Assembly: GCF_000745175.1 (NCBI RefSeq)
Contig: NZ_JQNI01000002.1
Location: 1,022,501 to 1,032,500, forward strand
Reading direction: 5' to 3'
Source: Deinococcus sp. YIM 77859
GTDB taxonomy: Bacteria; Deinococcota; Deinococci; Deinococcales; Deinococcaceae
DNA: 10,000 bases
The notes below the pieces were generated by a model. That model did not search any database. It was given only the letters and a program-made list of their open reading frames with translations, and had not been told where the DNA came from. Within the stretch, counting starts at the first letter, position 1. Each line of letters opens with the position of its first letter. Position numbers and translations under genes: made by a program. Below, piece by piece: positions 1 through 10,000 of the stretch.

Positions 1-108
1 GTCATCGAGGGCACCCAGGCGGTGCTGATCTTCGTGATCGCGCTGACGCTGGTCGTGTTCCTGATGGATTACGCCTTTGGTGCCCTGATTCGGCTGGTGC
101 TGGGATGA
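1..108 (+). CDS. secE: Preprotein translocase subunit SecE, 3' end only
   Basis: The first 35 codons read in frame 1 up to TGA at 106-108. They encode a C-terminal fragment with one long hydrophobic stretch (about residues 7-22 of the fragment, [16 protein letters not shown]) followed by a short amphipathic tail ending in LIRLVLG. This is the shape of the single conserved transmembrane helix at the C-terminus of bacterial SecE, which clamps SecY in the SecYEG export channel. Identification rests mainly on position: secE directly before nusG is one of the most conserved bacterial gene pairs. The stop codon overlaps the nusG start (ATGA), so translational coupling is likely. The N-terminus and promoter lie outside the window. 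Assignment from the sequence alone would be weak; with the neighbour it is good. Confidence 0.85.
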   Translation, partial: VIEGTQAVLIFVIALTLVVFLMDYAFGALIRLVLG

Positions 109-677
109 GTATCGAGTGGTATGCCGTCCACACCTACGTGGGTCAGGAAGACCGGGTGCAGCAGCACCTGCTGGAACGCGCCAAGAAGTTGGGCATGCTC
201 CACACCAAAATCTTCCAGGTGCTGCAACCCACCGAGAAAGCGGTTGAGCTTCAGGAGGGCGGCAAGAAGGTTGAGGTGGAGCGCAAGCTTTTTCCCGGCT
301 ACGTCTTTGTGCAGATGGATGTAGAAGATGACGACGCGCCCGGCGAGCTGGGTGAGTCGTGGGAAGTGGTGCGCGGCACGAGCGGTGTGACCGGCTTTGT
401 CGGTACGGCGACTCGGCCGGTGCCCCTCTCCCCCGAGGAAGTGCAGCGCCTGCTCGCCTCGGTGGGCGTGGCTGCCCAACCGCAGCAGGAAGCCGCGCCG
501 CGCGTGAAGGTGGACCTCAAGCCCGGCGACATGGTTCGCGTGACCAGTGGCCCCTTTGCGGACTTCAGCGGCGTGGTGAGCGAGGTCAACGCGCCGCAGG
601 CCAAGGTCAAGGTGCTCGTCAGCATCTTTGGCCGTGAGACGCCGGTTGAGCTGGACTTCGCACAGGTCAGCAAGTAA
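105..677 (+). CDS. nusG: Transcription termination/antitermination factor NusG
   Basis: This is a 190-residue protein of the usual length for NusG. The N-terminal NGN domain starts with [11 protein letters not shown] (residues 5-15) and contains the hallmark [11 protein letters not shown] (61-71), the face that binds the RNA polymerase beta-prime clamp helices. The linker and acidic patch lie around 72-85 and 119-135. The C-terminal KOW domain begins near P140 ([17 protein letters not shown]) and ends with the typical [17 protein letters not shown] contacts S10/NusE or Rho in characterised homologues. The ATG lies inside the end of secE (ATGA overlap), so the gene is read as the second member of secE-nusG. 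No insertion domain of the kind reported in some Thermus-group NusG proteins is visible. Stop is TAA. Very secure. Confidence 0.98.
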   Translation: MSIEWYAVHTYVGQEDRVQQHLLERAKKLGMLHTKIFQVLQPTEKAVELQEGGKKVEVERKLFPGYVFVQMDVEDDDAPGELGESWEVVRGTSGVTGFVGTATRPVPLSPEEVQRLLASVGVAAQPQQEAAPRVKVDLKPGDMVRVTSGPFADFSGVVSEVNAPQAKVKVLVSIFGRETPVELDFAQVSK

Positions 678-688
678 CGGAAACGACC

Positions 689-718
689 GGGCCAGGCTTG
701 GCAGATGCCTTCTGGCCC
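689..718. repeat. 7-bp inverted repeat straddling the rplK promoter -35
   Basis: GGGCCAG at 689-695 and CTGGCCC at 712-718 are exact inverted copies, 16 bp apart. The left arm lies just before the -35 candidate and the right arm just before the -10 candidate. It could be an operator, or an RNA hairpin at the 3' end of the secE-nusG transcript, but no T-run follows, so an intrinsic terminator is not supported. It may also be chance in GC-rich DNA. Confidence 0.35.
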
Positions 719-726
719 TGTACACT
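698..726 (+). promoter_or_regulatory. Candidate housekeeping-sigma promoter for rplKA
   Basis: TTGGCA at 698-703 (5 of 6 to TTGACA) and TACACT at 721-726 (4 of 6 to TATAAT) are separated by exactly 17 bp. The predicted start site is near 732-734. The position, between nusG and rplK, corresponds to the L11 promoter known in Escherichia coli. No competing pair of equal quality was seen in the gap. Confidence 0.6.
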
Positions 727-730
727 GAAA

Positions 731-765
731 AAGTTGCTGCTGGGCCGCCGCGCCCAGCAGAACTT
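731..765 (+). promoter_or_regulatory. Long stem-loop in the rplK leader
   Basis: AAGTT (731-735) and CTGCTGGGC (737-745) pair with GCCCAGCAG (752-760) and AACTT (761-765). This gives 14 base pairs interrupted by one bulged G at 736, with a CGCCGC loop. No U-run follows, so it is not a terminator. It begins almost exactly at the start site predicted from the upstream promoter. A role in L1-mediated feedback on rplKA, or in 5'-end protection of the transcript, is possible. The L1 recognition loops themselves could not be identified with certainty. Confidence 0.55.
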
Positions 766-821
766 AGCGCCAGCACCCCGCCGGCCTCCCTGGTCGGCTG
801 GGGGAGCTAAGGAGGACACGC

Positions 822-1950
<1,129 letters not shown>

Positions 1951-1956
1951 TGGTCC

Positions 1957-1987
1957 GGGGAGAGGAAAGCCCTGCTCGACTCTCCCC
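1957..1987 (+). other. 8-bp hairpin just after rplA
   Basis: GGGGAGAG (1957-1964) and CTCTCCCC (1980-1987) form a perfect 8-bp stem with a 15-nt loop, 7 nt after the rplA stop. The following bases (CACTCACTTC) contain no T-run, so it is not a standard intrinsic terminator. It may mark an mRNA 3' end or processing site, or be the first element of the structured rplJ leader. Confidence 0.4.
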
Positions 1988-1998
1988 CACTCACTTCA

Positions 1999-2130
<132 letters not shown>

Positions 2131-2137
2131 CTCCAAC

Positions 2138-2644
<507 letters not shown>

Positions 2645-2713
2645 GCTTTCGGATCCGTCCCCTTTCCACCACCACCCATTTCCCCTCAATATCCAGTACC
2701 GGAGGACACCACC

Positions 2714-3085
<372 letters not shown>

Positions 3086-3109
3086 TTCCCTGCCCCACCG
3101 GGTGTGCAG

Positions 3110-3136
3110 CCCCCTGCTTGACGCAGGGGGTTTTTG
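3110..3136 (+). terminator. Intrinsic terminator after rplL
   Basis: CCCCCTGC (3110-3117) pairs perfectly with GCAGGGGG (3123-3130) across a 5-nt loop, and TTTTTG follows at once (3131-3136). It lies 24 bp after the rplL stop and ends the ribosomal protein unit. Confidence 0.93.
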
Positions 3137-3213
3137 TCTGGTGTGCCAGCTCACCTTCTTTGGGGCTGGGGTGCGCGAGAGTGGGCGCGGAGTTTTCCAG
3201 CAGATCCCTTGTG

Positions 3214-3245
3214 AGAGACGCGGTAAACACGCCGCGTCTCTTTTC
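3214..3245 (+). terminator. Second hairpin with T-run in the csp leader (terminator or attenuator)
   Basis: AGAGACGCGG (3214-3223) pairs perfectly with CCGCGTCTCT (3232-3241) across an 8-nt loop, and TTTC follows. It ends only 27 bp before the csp start, too close to leave room for a promoter between them. If csp has its own promoter upstream, this stem lies in the 5' UTR and could act as an attenuator. The T-run is short, so termination may be partial. A convincing promoter was not found between 3137 and 3213. Confidence 0.6.
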
Positions 3246-3253
3246 TGCCAGGG

Positions 3254-3265
3254 CTCCTTGAGGAG
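3254..3265 (+). promoter_or_regulatory. csp ribosome site inside a small inverted repeat
   Basis: GAGGAG (3260-3265) lies 6 nt before ATG 3272 and decides that start over an in-frame TTG at 3266. The site is the right arm of CTCC-TTGA-GGAG (3254-3265), so the Shine-Dalgarno can fold back on the adjacent CTCC. The stem is only 4-5 bp and could be fortuitous. Confidence 0.6.
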
Positions 3266-3271
3266 TTGAAG

Positions 3272-3541
3272 ATGGCTGTAGGTCGAGTGAAGTGGTTTAA
3301 CGCAGAAAAAGGCTATGGGTTCATCGAGACGGAAGGCAGTCCTGATGTGTTTGCGCACTTCAGCGCCATCCAGGCCCAGGGCTTCAAGAAGCTCAACGAG
3401 GGGGACGAGGTCGAGTTCGAGATCGAACCCGGCCAGCGCGGCAAGGGGCCACAGGCCAAAAACATCGTGGTGACAAAGGCGGCCCCGGCTGCTGCGGGGG
3501 GCTACAGCAGCCGTCCTGCCCGGCGCGACGACCGCTGGTAG
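3272..3541 (+). CDS. Cold-shock domain protein (CspA family)
   Basis: This 89-residue protein is made of one cold-shock domain plus a tail. The five-strand OB fold covers about residues 2-69: [16 protein letters not shown] holds RNP1 (KGYGFI, 13-18), and VFAHF (26-30) is RNP2. The aromatic residues W8, F9, Y15, F17, F27, H29 and F30, which stack on single-stranded nucleic acid, are all present. Such proteins act in the cytoplasm as RNA chaperones and can antiterminate transcription. The tail (70-89) is rich in Ala, Gly and Arg and ends RRDDRW, longer than the roughly 67-70 residues of classic CspA. The start is ATG 3272, supported by GAGGAG. The gene sits alone between two hairpins upstream and a strong terminator downstream, and is convergent with the - strand gene. 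Whether it is cold-induced cannot be told from the sequence. Confidence 0.95.
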   Translation: MAVGRVKWFNAEKGYGFIETEGSPDVFAHFSAIQAQGFKKLNEGDEVEFEIEPGQRGKGPQAKNIVVTKAAPAAAGGYSSRPARRDDRW

Positions 3542-3557
3542 GCTCAGCAGAACAAGG

Positions 3558-3592
3558 AAAGAGGCTCCTTCGGGGCCTCTTTTTTGTTTTTT
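3558..3592 (+). terminator. Intrinsic terminator after csp, possibly bidirectional
   Basis: AAAGAGGCTCC (3558-3568) pairs with GGGGCCTCTTT (3572-3582), one pair being G-T, across a tiny TTC loop. A long T-rich run follows (TTTTTT, G, TTTTTT). It lies 16 bp after the csp stop. On the opposite strand the same stem follows the - strand gene that ends at 3603, with a weaker T-rich tail, so it may serve both convergent genes. Confidence 0.93.
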
Positions 3593-3602
3593 GCCGAGCG
3601 CT

Positions 3603-4397
3603 CTACCTCAGCTCGCGCCGCAGCCCCGCCGCCATCTGAAACCACTCGCGTTCCTGCCGGCGGTAGAGGCCGGTTGCCCGCTGCTCGGTTCGGGCCATCT
3701 GATCGAGAAGCCCGGCGGCCTCCTCCCGTCTTCCCTGTTTCAGCAGGAAGGCGGCGTAACGGGCGCGGGGTTCTTCGGTCGTCGCGGCAGTGATGGCCTC
3801 GCGGTAGGTCGCGTCCGCCTCAGCCGTCTTGCCCTGCGCCTCCTGAGCCTGAGCCAGCAGCGTCAGGGTGCGGGTGCGGGTCGCGGCACTGGTCCGCAGA
3901 TCCACTCGGTCAAGCAGCGCCTCGGCAGCAGCGGCGTTTCCCCGCGCAAGTTCCAGTTCGGCACTGGTGAGCAACACCACCGGGTCACCCGCATAGAGAC
4001 CCGAAAGGAGCGGCTGAAGGACGGCCTGCGCCTCGGCGGCGCGCCGCGCACGGGCAAGCAGCGCGGCAAGGTCGGTGCGGTGGGCGAGGGTATCACTCTC
4101 CGAAAGCCGCTCCTGCGCCTCGCGGATGCGGACGTCGAGGGGCTTGATGGCCTCCACGCCTCTCCCGAGGGCCCGCCTCGCTGCGCGGCCACTCCCACGC
4201 AGCGAGGGGAAGAACACGGTCAAGGCGTACACCAAGGCCCCCACGGTGCTCAAGATGCCGCCGAGGAAGAGGGCCAGCCCCAGGAGAAGCAGCCAGTAGA
4301 GGTCTTGGCGGGTGACCAGGGCATGAATGAAGCAGAGGAGGGTAAGGCCCCGCATCAGCAGGAGGAGCGTGGGAAGGAACGGTTCAAGGGCGTCCAC
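3603..4397 (-). CDS. Membrane-anchored TPR-like repeat protein, function unknown
   Basis: The 264-residue product starts with GTG at 4397. It begins with two hydrophobic segments (about residues 8-28 and 34-65, the second containing WLLLLGLALFLGGILSTVGA), then a basic stretch (67-92, many Arg) that should lie in the cytoplasm. The rest is Ala/Leu/Arg-rich helical repeats of TPR type: about 104-133, 138-166, 174-203 (LLAQAQEAQGKTAEADATYREAI region) and 207-236 (ARYAAFLLKQGRREEAAGLLDQ). The C-terminus contains RRQEREW (246-252). This layout resembles a conserved uncharacterised family (a divergent TPR group, possibly COG4700; recalled, not searched). TPR repeats usually bind proteins, so a membrane-bound scaffold is an inference. 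The gene is convergent with csp and divergent from rpoB. A weak AGGA precedes the start; no clear promoter was found. Confidence 0.85.
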   Translation of the reverse strand: MDALEPFLPTLLLLMRGLTLLCFIHALVTRQDLYWLLLLGLALFLGGILSTVGALVYALTVFFPSLRGSGRAARRALGRGVEAIKPLDVRIREAQERLSESDTLAHRTDLAALLARARRAAEAQAVLQPLLSGLYAGDPVVLLTSAELELARGNAAAAEALLDRVDLRTSAATRTRTLTLLAQAQEAQGKTAEADATYREAITAATTEEPRARYAAFLLKQGRREEAAGLLDQMARTEQRATGLYRRQEREWFQMAAGLRRELR

Positions 4398-4413
4398 AGC
4401 TCCATCCTACCCC

Positions 4414-4443
4414 TTGCAAAAAGCCCACTTCTCCACCTATACT
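4414..4443 (+). promoter_or_regulatory. Candidate promoter of rpoBC
   Basis: TTGCAA (4414-4419, 4 of 6) and TATACT (4438-4443, 5 of 6) are 18 bp apart, giving a predicted start near 4450 and a leader of about 160 nt. The terminator after rplL and the opposite-strand gene make a dedicated rpoB promoter necessary. TTGACT at 4443-4448 overlaps the -10 and could be a second -35, but no matching -10 was found 16-18 bp after it. Confidence 0.5.
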
Positions 4444-4451
4444 TGACTGTC

Positions 4452-4485
<34 letters not shown>

Positions 4486-4519
4486 GCGCAAGCAGACTCC
4501 ACAACTAACACGTTCTTGC

Positions 4520-4562
4520 CGGGACGCAGCGACTGAAGCTGCGGTCTCGCCTGCGCCTTTTT
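4520..4562 (+). promoter_or_regulatory. Stem-loop and T5 run in the rpoB leader
   Basis: CGGGACGCAGC (4520-4530) pairs with GCTGC-G and TCTCG (4538-4549), an 11-bp stem with one G-T pair and one bulged G at 4544, loop GACTGAA. TTTTT follows at 4558-4562, 8 nt beyond the stem. CTGCG occurs again at 4551-4555 and can compete for CGCAG (4525-4529), which would bring the stem to within 2 nt of the T-run. This may be an attenuator or pause site. The gap and the bulge make it non-standard. Confidence 0.4.
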
Positions 4563-4612
4563 AGCCGCCCCGAGAGGCCGCAGGTGCAACACCCAGGGTG
4601 CGCGAGGTGTGA

Positions 4613-8071
<3,459 letters not shown>

Positions 8072-8077
8072 TGCGCG

Positions 8078-8110
8078 AGCCGTCAGCGGTCAGCCTTCAG
8101 CCGTCAGCGG
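8078..8110 (+). repeat. 12-bp direct repeat after rpoB
   Basis: AGCCGTCAGCGG occurs at 8078-8089 and again at 8099-8110, a 21-bp period, with the related TCAGC units GTCAGCC and TTCAGCC between them. It lies immediately after the rpoB stop, in non-coding DNA, and overlaps the left arm of an inverted repeat. It looks like a short interspersed or slipped repeat rather than part of a gene. Confidence 0.8.
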
Positions 8111-8153
8111 CGAAAGCTCCGGCCCAGGCCAAAGATGCTGCAAGCTGACCGCT
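8085..8153. repeat. Long imperfect inverted repeat between rpoB and rpoC
   Basis: Arms 8085-8101 and 8137-8153 are inverted copies matching at 15 of 17 positions. The outer 10 bp (AGCGGTCAGC and GCTGACCGCT) are perfect. The 35-nt centre is GC-rich. No T-run follows, so it is not an intrinsic terminator, and rpoC needs read-through here. It may be an mRNA processing or stability element, or a small dispersed repeat. Confidence 0.75.
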
Positions 8154-8171
8154 CCCCCAAGCCTCCCCCCC

Positions 8172-8177
8172 AAGGAG
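8172..8177 (+). promoter_or_regulatory. Ribosome binding site fixing the rpoC TTG start
   Basis: AAGGAG lies 7 nt before TTG 8185-8187. Reading back in frame, a stop (TGA, 8146-8148) occurs with no ATG, GTG or other TTG in between, so TTG is the only available start that keeps the conserved N-terminus. CTCC at 8163-8166 could pair with the GGAG of this site. Confidence 0.85.
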
Positions 8178-8184
8178 CACGACT

Positions 8185-10000
<1,816 letters not shown>

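Noticed and set aside
3266..3271. Upstream TTG start for the cold-shock protein
   Set aside because: It would touch the Shine-Dalgarno GAGGAG directly; ATG 3272 has proper spacing and gives the family N-terminus.

Overview
The window is a housekeeping locus of a high-GC bacterium, most likely Deinococcus or a close relative in the Deinococcus-Thermus lineage. The evidence is the 1152-residue RpoB, whose rifampicin-site and fork-loop sequences are of Thermus/Deinococcus type, and the RpoC, which carries the roughly 290-residue insertion between the N-terminal zinc site and the clamp helices that is known from Thermus beta-prime. No plasmid, phage, CRISPR, IS or rRNA/tRNA sequence was seen.

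Layout on the + strand. Positions 1-677 hold the 3' end of secE, overlapping by 4 bp with nusG. Positions 678-821 are a leader with a good promoter candidate (TTGGCA, 17 bp, TACACT) and a 14-bp stem at the predicted 5' end of the transcript. Then come rplK and rplA (8-bp overlap), a 187-bp gap with an L10-type autoregulatory leader, rplJ (GTG start) and rplL. A strong terminator follows rplL. Next is a small cold-shock gene with its own upstream hairpin and a strong terminator. On the - strand lies one gene for a two-helix membrane protein with TPR-like repeats, of unknown role. Diverging from it, rpoB begins after a promoter candidate and a structured leader of about 160 nt. rpoC starts with TTG after a gap containing a 12-bp direct repeat and a long imperfect inverted repeat, and runs off the right edge after 605 residues.

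The genes supply protein export (SecE), transcription elongation (NusG, RNA polymerase beta and beta-prime), the ribosomal GTPase centre and L1 stalk (L11, L1, L10, L7/L12), and an RNA chaperone (Csp). The main difference from the enterobacterial rplKAJL-rpoBC order is that rplL and rpoB are separated by about 1.5 kb holding two terminators, a csp gene and an opposite-strand gene. The polymerase genes therefore appear to be a separate transcription unit.

No wholly new system is evident. The points most worth a second look are in the non-coding spacers: the rplK leader stem, the L10 leader with competing pairings, the csp hairpins, the rpoB leader and the rpoB-rpoC repeat. The uncharacterised TPR membrane protein and the five-fold repeat inside the RpoC insertion also merit attention.
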